A stretch of DNA of 52,068 nucleotides from Acidobacteriota bacterium (GTDB lineage Bacteria; Acidobacteriota; Blastocatellia; UBA7656). The stretch lies in NCBI GenBank assembly GCA_016201275.1, contig JACQDB010000140.1, forward strand, positions 1-52,068, written 5' to 3'. A model generated the notes under the pieces. The model made no database searches. It saw only the letters and a program-made list of their open reading frames with translations, and had not been told where the DNA came from. Below are positions 1-9,444 of this stretch, one piece after another. The position numbers and the translations under genes are program-made. Position 1 is the first letter of the stretch. Every line of letters begins with the position of its first letter.

Positions 1-66
1 ATCATGACTGACACCATCGAGATGTTCGGCGAGATTAGTACAGGTGTAGTTGTTGGGTGTACATAA
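1..66 (+). CDS. Possible 3' end of a gene cut by the window edge
   Basis: Frame 1 is open from the first base to a TAA at 64-66, giving 21 residues. It lies upstream of and convergent with atpC. Nothing in the short peptide identifies a family. It may be the tail of a gene starting outside the window or chance. Confidence 0.2.
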   Translation: MMTDTIEMFGEISTGVVVGCT

Positions 67-161
67 CAAATATTCGATATATTGTTGCTTCGTCATCATT
101 CTTTGATGATACTATTTCTGACCTCAAGCGAAAGTCCTAAGAGTAAAAAATCAACGCGGCG

Positions 162-569
162 TTACTTGTTATTTTCGGCCAACTGCGCTTCGAGGTTGGC
201 GCGGTCGAGTCCGGCCATCACTTCTTTGATGTCTAGCTCGGAATCCGACATGGCTTTTTGATAGAGCTTTTCGGCTTCGGCTTTCTTGGCAAGGGCGCTC
301 GTCAGGTCTAAATCTTCGGGGCGATTGGCGCGGTCGGCAAGCACGGTGACGCGCTTGGGACTGACCTCGACGAAGCCATCGCTGATGACCATCTCGCCTT
401 TTTCGTCGCCGATGTGATAAGTGAGCAAGCCTGCGGGTTTGAGTTTCGAGACCAGCTCCGTATGCCCCGGCAAAATTCCGAGTTCGCCGTCAAACCCCGG
501 CACTTCGACGCTGTCCACATCGGCTTCAAAAACTTTGCGCTCCGGCGTTACTACTTCCAGGTGTATCAT
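162..569 (-). CDS. atpC: F1Fo ATP synthase epsilon subunit
   Basis: 135 residues, normal length for the epsilon subunit of the F1 sector. Epsilon couples rotation of the gamma shaft to the catalytic head and restrains ATP hydrolysis. The N-terminal beta-sandwich carries the family signature around residues 20-45 (VDSVEVPGFDGELGILPGHT). A short helical tail follows from about residue 88. The ATG at 567-569 fits the family start. It lies downstream of atpD on the same strand, the usual atp operon order, separated by a 122-base spacer that contains an inverted pair of heptamer repeats. The TAA stop is at 162-164. Identification is by family signature and gene order. Confidence 0.95.
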   Translation of the reverse strand: MIHLEVVTPERKVFEADVDSVEVPGFDGELGILPGHTELVSKLKPAGLLTYHIGDEKGEMVISDGFVEVSPKRVTVLADRANRPEDLDLTSALAKKAEAEKLYQKAMSDSELDIKEVMAGLDRANLEAQLAENNK

Positions 570-691
570 TTTGCTTTCGCCTTTCTTTCAGTGCTGAGGA
601 CTGAGGACGGCGTGCTGAGTCGTAAGTAGAACAACAGTAGAACACACTTGCGTCTCTTGACTATGACCCACGCAGTCCTCAGCACTCAGCA
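570..691 (-). repeat. Inverted heptamer arrays in the atpD-atpC spacer
   Basis: Read on the minus strand, the atpD stop TAG is the first triplet of a period-7 array (unit GTGCTGA/GGACTGA, 669-691). A second array of the same unit in opposite orientation lies at 589-623. AGTGCTGAGGACTG at 590-603 is perfectly complementary to 673-686, so the transcript can form a 14-bp stem between the two genes. No U-run follows, so it is not a normal terminator. Confidence 0.7.
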
Positions 692-2230
<1,539 letters not shown>

Positions 2231-2392
2231 TCATGTGCGGTTCAAAGTCAGAGAAAATAGCACAAAAAGCGCGCTATTGGCTAGGTTGATTTCGATAATC
2301 CTTCGGGCTTGTGACTTGCGCTTGTGATTGAGAGGCGCGACAAAAACCGCTATGCTTTGCCGAGTTATCTTGGCCGTGGGAGAAATCGTTTG

Positions 2393-3979
2393 ATGAAAAA
2401 ATCTTTGCTGTGCATGGCGCTGGTGCTGACCGCCTTGGCTTTCATCAGCGCCGCAAACTCTGAAACCAGTACCGAAGAAACGGTGTTGCTCGCCAACGCC
2501 AAAGCCAACACCCCGTTGCGCTTTGAAGTGACGGTTGCCGCAGGCTTGCTCGAACCCGCGCAAAACGGCAGACTCTTTGTCTTGGTAAGCCGTCGCGCCG
2601 TTGGGGAACCGCGCCTCGCTGTTGGCGACACCGGGTTGGACGCGCCGCCCCTATTCGCAAAAGACGTGAACCACTTTTCAACCAACAGCACTGCGGTAAT
2701 TGATGAAACCGCCAGCGCCTTTCCGCTTAAAAATTTGTCACAACTGGAAGCGGGCGACTATTTCATTCAAGCATTGTTCGATTTCAACATAGACGTGAAA
2801 TCAATAAACGCCGAAGGCAATCTCTACAGCACGGTGCAAAAAGCGCACCTCGATCCGCACCAGGGCGGCACTATCAAACTGTCGCTGACGCAAAAAGTGC
2901 CGCCTGAAAAATTGCCTGCCGATAGCGAGTCGGTCAAATTCGTAAAACTCAAATCGCCACGATTGAGCAAGTTTCATGGCAGGGATATTTATCTACGTGC
3001 CGGCCTCATTCTGCCGAAAGATTTTGCTAAAGATTCGTCGCGCCACTATCCGCTGCGGGTTTACATAGGCGGCTACGGTTCGCGCTATACCGGCGCGCAG
3101 CGAATGTTCGAGTCCGCCGAATTCAAAAGCGCCTGGGCTGCCGATGATGCGCCGCGCATGATAGTTTTGCACCTTGATGGGGATGGGCCATACGGCGATT
3201 GTTATCAAGTGAACTCCGACAACAACGGCCCCTATGGCGATGCCATCACGCAGGAATTGATCCCTTACATTGAACAAAAATTTCGCGGCATCGGTGCGCC
3301 GTATGCGCGGGTCGTTGACGGCGGTTCGACGGGCGGTTGGGTGTCTTTGGCGTTGCAGGTTTTTTATCCTGATTTTTTCAACGGCACCTGGTCATACTGC
3401 CCGGATGGGGTGGATTTTCGCGGCTTTCAATTGATCAATATTTATCAGGATAAAAATGCTTACGTGAATCAATATGGCTTCGAGCGCCCCAGCGAACGCG
3501 ACACCAACGGCGAAGTGCGCTTCACGATTCGCCACGAATGTCAGTTGGAAAACGTCTTGGGCGCGGGTGACAGTTGGGCGATGTCGGGCGAACAATGGGG
3601 CGCGTGGAATGCCGTCTATGGGCCACGCGGCGCAGACGGTCGCCCGAAACCTTTGTGGAATCCGCAGACCGGCGTGATAGATAAAACGGTGATCGAGCAT
3701 TGGCAGAAGTACGATTTGCGTTTGGTGATGCAGGCGAATTGGCCGCAGCTTGCGCCGAAGCTCAAAGGCAAACTGCACATCTGGGTAGGTGATGCCGACA
3801 ATTATTTTTTGAACAACGCTGTGCATCTGCTGGATGAATTTTTATCGAAGGCCAATCCCGCCGCCGAGGCGGAAATTTTTTATGGCGCAGGTCAAGGGCA
3901 TTGCTGGCTGGGATTGACGCAGCGACAGATGATGGAGGAAATGGCGGCGGCTATCGAAATAGCCAAGCCGAAATCGTGA
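2393..3979 (+). CDS. Secreted alpha/beta-hydrolase esterase (putative esterase/CE1-like)
   Basis: About 528 residues starting at the ATG at 2393, which gives a clear signal peptide (MKKSLLCMALVLTALAFISA, ending near residue 21). Upstream in-frame codons were rejected because they would bury it. The N-terminal half (to about residue 180) is a beta-rich region of unknown role. The C-terminal half resembles the putative esterase (esterase D / CE1) fold: the nucleophile elbow is GGSTGG around residue 315, an acidic candidate lies in GDADNYF, and the histidine is in GQGHCW near the C-terminus. It probably acts on ester-linked carbohydrates or xenobiotics outside the cytoplasm; the substrate is unknown. 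It is divergent from atpD. Confidence 0.75.
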   Translation: MKKSLLCMALVLTALAFISAANSETSTEETVLLANAKANTPLRFEVTVAAGLLEPAQNGRLFVLVSRRAVGEPRLAVGDTGLDAPPLFAKDVNHFSTNSTAVIDETASAFPLKNLSQLEAGDYFIQALFDFNIDVKSINAEGNLYSTVQKAHLDPHQGGTIKLSLTQKVPPEKLPADSESVKFVKLKSPRLSKFHGRDIYLRAGLILPKDFAKDSSRHYPLRVYIGGYGSRYTGAQRMFESAEFKSAWAADDAPRMIVLHLDGDGPYGDCYQVNSDNNGPYGDAITQELIPYIEQKFRGIGAPYARVVDGGSTGGWVSLALQVFYPDFFNGTWSYCPDGVDFRGFQLINIYQDKNAYVNQYGFERPSERDTNGEVRFTIRHECQLENVLGAGDSWAMSGEQWGAWNAVYGPRGADGRPKPLWNPQTGVIDKTVIEHWQKYDLRLVMQANWPQLAPKLKGKLHIWVGDADNYFLNNAVHLLDEFLSKANPAAEAEIFYGAGQGHCWLGLTQRQMMEEMAAAIEIAKPKS

Positions 3980-4139
3980 TGCTCAAATAATTGGGAGTGA
4001 GGCTATGAAATTACAGGCTTCAACTTATTGGATTACCAGACCAGCAAGCTGAAGCTGGTACGCTGAATCTTTCCTCTATCCCTTTTGACGTGGTTTGATT
4101 TAGCGAATCTCTGCAAAGTAAAATCACCCTGATTTTTCG

Positions 4140-4577
4140 TTATTCACGATTCACTGTTGTGCCTTCGAGTTCGCTGATGAGTGAGCGCAGGGCATCCGGC
4201 ACGCGTGTGGATTTCAATGTTTTGGAATCAATGCAGACATAGAGCGAAGTAGCGGCGTTGAGTAAACGGTCTTCGCCTTGCAGGTAAATCTCGAATCTGA
4301 AAAGCAGACTGCTGTTGCCGATCTTCGCCACGCGCACATAGATTTCGAGAATGTCATCGAAGCGCGCCGGGGCTTTGAAATCAATTTCGGTGCGCGCCAA
4401 CACCGTGTCGGCATTCATTTCCAGCATCTTCTGATAGGTCAATCCTAGCTCGCGGAAATACTCCGTCCACGCCACATCGTAATAGGTCAGATAATTGCCA
4501 TTGAAGACGATGCCCTGTAAATCGGTGTCAGCGAAACGCACCCGTATGTCGTGATGAAACTTAAACTCGCTTTTCAT
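4140..4577 (-). CDS. Acyl-CoA thioesterase of the 4HBT (YbgC-like) hotdog family
   Basis: 145 residues, slightly longer than the usual 130-140. The hotdog catalytic segment is near residues 15-35: RFADTDLQGIVFNGNYL, with the expected Asp-x-x-Gly-x-x-x-x-x-Asn pattern. Such enzymes hydrolyse short-chain acyl-CoA or 4-hydroxybenzoyl-CoA type thioesters in the cytoplasm. The last seven residues (GTTVNRE) look added by a heptamer repeat: the same seven residues, from nearly the same DNA, also occur at the end of the unrelated PaaK-like gene at 40 kb. The TAA stop lies inside the repeat. It has no obvious operon partner; the next minus-strand gene upstream starts at 5676. Confidence 0.85.
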   Translation of the reverse strand: MKSEFKFHHDIRVRFADTDLQGIVFNGNYLTYYDVAWTEYFRELGLTYQKMLEMNADTVLARTEIDFKAPARFDDILEIYVRVAKIGNSSLLFRFEIYLQGEDRLLNAATSLYVCIDSKTLKSTRVPDALRSLISELEGTTVNRE

Positions 4578-4692
4578 AAGCGCCTATGATGCCTCAAACC
4601 AAACCAGGAATCAATTTCAGGAATTTCAAAGCTCGGTGCTGAGTCTTGAAAGGCATCTTGATTGAGCAAGACCAGACGCACCGCCCTAAACA

Positions 4693-5676
4693 TCATTCTT
4701 CATCGGTCTGCCAGGCATCGCCCCAAGCGCTTTTGCGGGCGCGGCGAAAAGCTTCTTTGTTGGATTTGGTAATGGTGGTGCGTTCGAGGCCGTCTCTGGC
4801 GCAGAGTTCAAGATTGATGTGGCCTTTGAAAATTTTGGGATGACGGACGATGCGCGCTTCAGTCGCGTTCACGGCATCAAGCTTGGTGCCGATGAAGTAA
4901 GAGAACTTCTCGTCTTCGTAAGCCGAGGTTGCGGCTTTGGCGCGACGATGAAAGGCGGCGCGTTCGACTCTGGCGGAGAAGTGGCACCAGTCGCGCCCTT
5001 GCATAGGGCACGGCAAAGCGTGCGGACAGGGCGCGACGACTTGCGCGCCTTGTTGGATTAACTCGGTTCTCGCTTGCATCACATTGGCATAGCCTTGCGT
5101 TGTGCCGGGTTCGATAATCACCAATGTTTTCGCGGTTATTTGCCAGGCTCGCTTGATGACGCTGAGTTGCGCCGGTGGCTTCAACTCGCCCAGCGCATAC
5201 GCCATCACGACGACATCGTGCGGTTCAACTGCAAACGCCGATTCCACATTGCCGTGCTGCCAATCTGCCGTTTGCATTGCCGCGACAGCAGATTTTTCTG
5301 CCAGTTGTTTGCCCATTTGAATCAAATTTCTATCGCGCTCAATGAGAGTAATTTTTGCCAACTCATCAAAGACCTCGGCTGCCGCCCACATTGCCGCGCC
5401 TTGCCCCGCGCCTAAATCAAGGAGGCTTGCGAAGCCCGCTTCGGGCATACGCTGGTGCAATTCAGACAACACCGAATGCGCCGCCGCAAAGGTTGCCGGA
5501 AGCCGCGTCGCCAAGTACGCCTGCGCGTGGGTCGCGGTCGCTATCGCCCTGTTGCGCGGCGCTTCATTGGCGCGATAGTGAATAGACAACTCCGCCGCCG
5601 CTTGCGCCAAAGCGTCTGGCTTGACGCTTGCCAGTTCTTCTTCGATAGCTGCTCTGAGATGAAAAGGGAGTTGCAT
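4693..5676 (-). CDS. Rsm22-like SAM-dependent methyltransferase (small ribosomal subunit)
   Basis: 327 residues from the ATG at 5674-5676. A longer frame reaching 5775 overlaps tRNA-Arg and was rejected. The SAM-binding motif is LLDLGAGQGAAMWAA around residue 90. A cysteine cluster CPHALPCPMQGRDWCHFSAR near residue 230 matches the metal-binding segment typical of Rsm22-family proteins. Members are linked to mitochondrial and bacterial small-subunit ribosome methylation; the target here is not known. tRNA-Arg lies directly upstream on the same strand, so the two may share a transcript. No strong Shine-Dalgarno is visible. Confidence 0.8.
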   Translation of the reverse strand: MQLPFHLRAAIEEELASVKPDALAQAAAELSIHYRANEAPRNRAIATATHAQAYLATRLPATFAAAHSVLSELHQRMPEAGFASLLDLGAGQGAAMWAAAEVFDELAKITLIERDRNLIQMGKQLAEKSAVAAMQTADWQHGNVESAFAVEPHDVVVMAYALGELKPPAQLSVIKRAWQITAKTLVIIEPGTTQGYANVMQARTELIQQGAQVVAPCPHALPCPMQGRDWCHFSARVERAAFHRRAKAATSAYEDEKFSYFIGTKLDAVNATEARIVRHPKIFKGHINLELCARDGLERTTITKSNKEAFRRARKSAWGDAWQTDEE

Positions 5677-5716
5677 AGAGGTGTTTGACTTCGTTTTAGA
5701 CTGATGAAAAAGTAAG

Positions 5717-5790
5717 TGCGCCCGGAGAGGCTTGAACTCCCAACCCCCAGATCCGAAGTCTGGTGCTCTATCCAATTGAGCTACGGGCGC
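5717..5790 (-). tRNA. tRNA-Arg (anticodon TCG)
   Basis: The minus strand folds as a cloverleaf. The acceptor arms GCGCCCG and CGGGCGC pair fully, the anticodon arm is CCAGA-CTTCGGA-TCTGG with TCG in the loop, and the T-arm loop is TTCAAGC. The discriminator base is A. The 3' CCA is not encoded. Confidence 0.95.
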
Positions 5791-5888
5791 ACATTCAAGT
5801 TGGCCTTAGCTTATCGTCAGATTCGCGCCACTGTCAAACATTCTTTATCGGCGCTATGCCAGCAAAAGGCCTGTCAAAAAATTATCAT

Positions 5889-8093
5889 TTACAAATTCTG
5901 CAAGATGAAGTCGGTCATCATAGTACGCATATGTTTGACCAGCAACGGATCAGCCACGCCGTGCCGCGATTTCGGATACAGCATCAATTGAAACGGCTTG
6001 TCCGCCTTCTGCAATTCGTAAGCGAGTTGAATGGTGTTCTGCATATGCACGTTGTCATCAATCATGCCGTGAACTAAAAGCAGCTTGCCGCTTAACTCTT
6101 TGGCCGCCGCCAGCACCGAACTTTTGCTATAACCTTCGGGGTTGTGCTGCGGCGTTCCCATATACCGCTCGGTGTAAATCGTATCGTACAAGCGCCAATC
6201 GGTGACGCTGCCTCCGGCAATGCCGAGCTTGAAACTCTTGCTGTGCGTCAAGGCATAAGAGGTCATAAAGCCGCCGAAACTCCAACCCGATAAGCCTATG
6301 CGCGAAGCGTCAACAAAAGGTTGGCTCTTCAAATAATTCAAGCCATCTTCCAGATCGCGCAATTCCAGTTCGCCGAAATTATGATAGACCGGCCACACCG
6401 ATTCGGCCCCCTTGGCGCTCGCCGTGCGATTGTCGCAGACCCATATCAGATAGCCTTTTTGCGCCAGCATCTCGTACCACATAAAGGTGACGCCGCCCCA
6501 AGCGTTGCGAACCTGCGGCGCTTGCGGGCCGCTGTAGGTGAAACTCATCACTGGATATTTTTTCGCCGGGTCAAAATTCACAGGCTTAATCATCAGCGCT
6601 TCCATGATGAAGCCGTCGCGGGTTTTCACTTGCAGCAATTCCGGCTTGCTCAATTTATATTGCTGCAAGACCGCGACGCGATTTTCATCAAGGCTGCGAA
6701 CCACAGCGCCATCGGCTTTGTGCAGGCGCACCTGTGTAGGCGTGTTGAGATCGCTCCAACGGTCTATGAAATGTGTGAACGTCGGATTGAAGCGGCTGAG
6801 GTGCGTGCCGTCAGTTGCGGTGAGTCTGGTCAATCCCGTGCCGTCGAGCTTGATGCGATACGTATCAAGGCCGATGTAGCTGTGTTGGGTGGCGCTGAAA
6901 TAGGCATAGCCGTTCGCTTCATCCACGCCGTGCAGCGTGCGTATGTCCCATTTGCCAGCGGTGATTTGTTTGAGCAATTTGCCATCGGCGGCATAGTGAT
7001 AGAGGTGCAGCCAGCCGCTGCGCTCGCTCATCAACAAGAAACTGCCGTCTTTCAACCACACCGGCTCTTCGACTTTTTCGACATTCACCCAAGTCTTCGA
7101 GGTCTCGTTCACGAGGGTTGCGGAGTGACCGGTCAGCGGGTCTGCGGTGTTCAAATCGAGCCAGGTTTGCTCACGATTTTGAATTTCGTAAAAAACTTTC
7201 TTTCCGTCCGGCGTCCAGCCTACGCGCACGATGAGCGGCTCGACATTGCCGTACTTGAAAATATCTACCCAGGTGGTCGCGCCGCCTGCGGCTTTTACTA
7301 CGCCGAGTTTAATCGTTGGATTGGCGTCACCGGCCTGTGGATAAGGCGTGGTTTCAACAGCCTGAAAATGCGGTATGTGGTCAACGATGGTGAACTCGTT
7401 TACCGGCGTGTCGTTGATTTGCAGATAGACGAGACGTGTGGAATCGGGACTCCACCAGTAGCCTTTGAAATTGCCGCGCCCGTACAACTCTTCCTGATAG
7501 ACCCAGTTCAAACGCCCGTTGAAAATTTTGCCGTTGCCATCGTTGGTCAAGGCGCGTTCGCGTTGCGTACTGAGGTCAACAACATAGAGGTTGTTGCTGC
7601 GCGCAAAACTCACCATGCGCCCGTCTGGACTGAACTCTTCGCCTTCTTCGACTTCGGGAGTGTTGGTCAAGCGATAGGCTTTGTCGCTGCCGAATTCATA
7701 ATAAAACAGGTCGTTGGCGGTGTTAAGTAAGACCGCTGTTTCCGCCGCGTTCATCTGATACGCGGGGCGATGCGCCAGAGCGCGGGCATCGCTCAAACTC
7801 AAGCCAGCCAGTTGCGCGAAGGCCGCTTCCATTCTTGCCGCGTCATAAAAGGGTTTGGCATCGCCTGTCGCAGCATTGATTTTCATCAGTTGATTGAAGT
7901 CGGATTTGAATTGCAGATAGCTCGAACCGTCTTTCGTCCAGTGCAAACCAGATGGCGGATTGCCATTGAAATTGACGCTCTTGGCCGGGTCGTACAAATC
8001 GTCAAGGGTGAGCATACGCTCCTGCGCGTATGTCGCCGAAGCAAAACCGAGCAAACACAGAAGGATGGCAAGCTGTTGGATCAAACGTCGCAT
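5889..8093 (-). CDS. Secreted S9B dipeptidyl peptidase IV-like serine peptidase
   Basis: 734 residues, normal for DPP IV-type enzymes. The ATG at 8091-8093 has AGGAG just upstream and opens a signal peptide ending in SATYAQ, so the protein is exported. The N-terminal two thirds form the beta-propeller, with repeated DGR/W-SPD elements such as FSPDGRMVSF and WWSPDSTRLVYL. The C-terminal alpha/beta-hydrolase domain has the nucleophile in GLSGWSFGG (about Ser605), the acid in GMIDDN (about Asp680) and the base in SRHG (about His711). DPP IV enzymes remove N-terminal dipeptides, often Xaa-Pro, during peptide scavenging. It is monocistronic, and a second S9 enzyme lies at 44 kb. Confidence 0.92.
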   Translation of the reverse strand: MRRLIQQLAILLCLLGFASATYAQERMLTLDDLYDPAKSVNFNGNPPSGLHWTKDGSSYLQFKSDFNQLMKINAATGDAKPFYDAARMEAAFAQLAGLSLSDARALAHRPAYQMNAAETAVLLNTANDLFYYEFGSDKAYRLTNTPEVEEGEEFSPDGRMVSFARSNNLYVVDLSTQRERALTNDGNGKIFNGRLNWVYQEELYGRGNFKGYWWSPDSTRLVYLQINDTPVNEFTIVDHIPHFQAVETTPYPQAGDANPTIKLGVVKAAGGATTWVDIFKYGNVEPLIVRVGWTPDGKKVFYEIQNREQTWLDLNTADPLTGHSATLVNETSKTWVNVEKVEEPVWLKDGSFLLMSERSGWLHLYHYAADGKLLKQITAGKWDIRTLHGVDEANGYAYFSATQHSYIGLDTYRIKLDGTGLTRLTATDGTHLSRFNPTFTHFIDRWSDLNTPTQVRLHKADGAVVRSLDENRVAVLQQYKLSKPELLQVKTRDGFIMEALMIKPVNFDPAKKYPVMSFTYSGPQAPQVRNAWGGVTFMWYEMLAQKGYLIWVCDNRTASAKGAESVWPVYHNFGELELRDLEDGLNYLKSQPFVDASRIGLSGWSFGGFMTSYALTHSKSFKLGIAGGSVTDWRLYDTIYTERYMGTPQHNPEGYSKSSVLAAAKELSGKLLLVHGMIDDNVHMQNTIQLAYELQKADKPFQLMLYPKSRHGVADPLLVKHMRTMMTDFILQNL

Positions 8094-8150
8094 GAAGTTC
8101 TCCTGTCGAGGTAAGACTTTCGTAGAATTGCAGTGCCGCAATAAAGATTA

Positions 8151-8179
8151 TTTATACCGAAATATTCCAGGCCAGGAAA
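8151..8179 (-). promoter_or_regulatory. Weak candidate promoter for the DPP IV-like gene
   Basis: On the minus strand TTTCCT (8174-8179) and TATAAA (8151-8156) are 17 bases apart, about 60 bases before the start codon. The -10 box is good and the -35 box poor. Apart from this, nothing is recognised between 8094 and 8404. Confidence 0.3.
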
Positions 8180-8404
8180 GCAAATTTTCAGGACATCTCA
8201 AGATGCCGGAAAACCTGCTCTGAGCCGCCTCTTGAAATGAGTCAGGAGGATAAAAAAATGGTGGTAATCTGAGATTCTCTCGGGACAGTTGACCTAGTTC
8301 AGGCAGCAGCTTTTTCATGGCTCACCCAGGGGTTCTTCTCGCATCCTTTTACGAAGTTGAAATGGAGTATATTCCGCTGTCAAAATTGTGCTACCATCTG
8401 CCTG

Positions 8405-8668
8405 ATGATGGTGACTATTGACTTCAAACCGGAGATGGAATCCCGCCTAGCCGAGCAGGCTGCGGCTCTGGGGGTTTCTGTCGAAGTGTTCATTCAGCAA
8501 ATCATGGAAAGTATCCTTGGTGCGCCCGTACCACTTGAATCGCAACAAAGAAAACAGCGATTTCATGATTGGTTGAAAAGCCATGCCCATATCACCGCGC
8601 CGCCGCTTTCCGACGAAGCAATTAGCCGCGACAGCATTTATGGCGGAAGAGAAGACCGCCAGTTATGA
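8405..8668 (+). CDS. Small antitoxin-like protein upstream of a PIN-domain toxin
   Basis: 87 residues from the ATG at 8405 (a second ATG follows at 8408); a longer frame from 8357 is less likely. The N-terminal half predicts strand-helix-helix and resembles ribbon-helix-helix antitoxins (DFKPEMESRLAEQAAALGVS). The rest is polar with a basic stretch and an acidic end. Its stop overlaps the start of the PIN-domain toxin by four bases (ATGA), the usual arrangement of a VapBC-type operon in which the antitoxin neutralises the toxin and represses the promoter. The partner toxin is broken, so this may be an orphan antitoxin. The exact antitoxin class is not certain. Confidence 0.6.
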   Translation: MMVTIDFKPEMESRLAEQAAALGVSVEVFIQQIMESILGAPVPLESQQRKQRFHDWLKSHAHITAPPLSDEAISRDSIYGGREDRQL

Positions 8669-9110
8669 GCTATTTGCTTGATACCAATCTGCTCCTTCGC
8701 CTTGTTCAAGACACGCACCCGATGCACCGCGATGCCGCAGACGCCGTGGATCAACTTCTGGACAGGAATGAAACGCTGTATATCATTCCGCAAAATATCG
8801 TCGAGTTCTAGGCGGTAGCGACGCGCCCCGTCACCTATAACGGGCTGGGATTGACGCTGACCGAAACGGCAAAAGAGATCGCAGAATTGAAAGCCATTTT
8901 TACATTATGGTTGGATGTTCCGGCAATCCACTTTGAATGGGAAGCCTAGTCAAGGCGCATCAGGTTTCAGGCCGTCAGGTGCATGATGCCCGATTGGTTG
9001 CAGCGATGCTGGCCCACAAAATCGGCAATCTGCTGACCTTCAACAGCGCCGATTTCAAACGCTATCACGAAATTAATCTGCTTGACCCACGCCCTTTCAC
9101 CAATCCTTAA
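8665..9110 (+). pseudogene. Broken PIN-domain (VapC-like) ribonuclease toxin
   Basis: The frame starts MSYLLDTNLLLRLVQ, with the first PIN aspartate in LLDTN. It meets a TAG at 8809-8811, after VEF, where the family usually has Trp (one base change from TGG). Beyond this the frame stays recognisable to about 8946. It then needs a one-base shift to continue as VSGRQVHDARLVAAML and LLTFNSADF, the C-terminal PIN motifs with the acidic cluster, ending at TAA 9108-9110. One nonsense change plus one frameshift indicates a decayed toxin or read errors. An intact enzyme would cut RNA. Confidence 0.8.
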
Positions 9111-9263
9111 ATGATTTATCACCCTGGTCGGAGAATACGAGTTTCACCAGAACCGTTTAGAAATCCTCTTTCCTTCAAAACCGCTGAATTGGGAAATTTT
9201 TCAAGCCCGGTGAAAGCGCCGCAACGACGGCGATTAATTTTCTCTGAACCAGCCTCGGTCTGC

Positions 9264-9292
9264 TTGCGACCGCTAGGGGTGTAAGATAGAAT
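9264..9292 (+). promoter_or_regulatory. Candidate promoter for the secreted nuclease gene
   Basis: TTGCGA (9264-9269) and TAGAAT (9287-9292) are separated by exactly 17 bases, about 150 bases before the start codon. It matches four and five of six consensus bases. The remainder of 9111-9444 holds nothing else I recognise. Confidence 0.35.
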
Positions 9293-9444
9293 GCGGCGGC
9301 GCTTGAGTAGATTCCTATTCCCCTGAGCGCACTCGTTCTACTTTTACATTAACAAAGGAGTATGCCCCGATTGTTGCGTTTGCCCCCGTGTGTAGGTGTG
9401 TTCCTGAAAAGCGAGGGTGCAAGCAAAGCAGGGCTTTGCACACC

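Noticed and set aside
6321-7730. Long plus-strand open frame of 469 codons
   Set aside because: It lies antisense within the DPP IV-like gene, which has clear catalytic motifs and a signal peptide; the antisense product matches no family.
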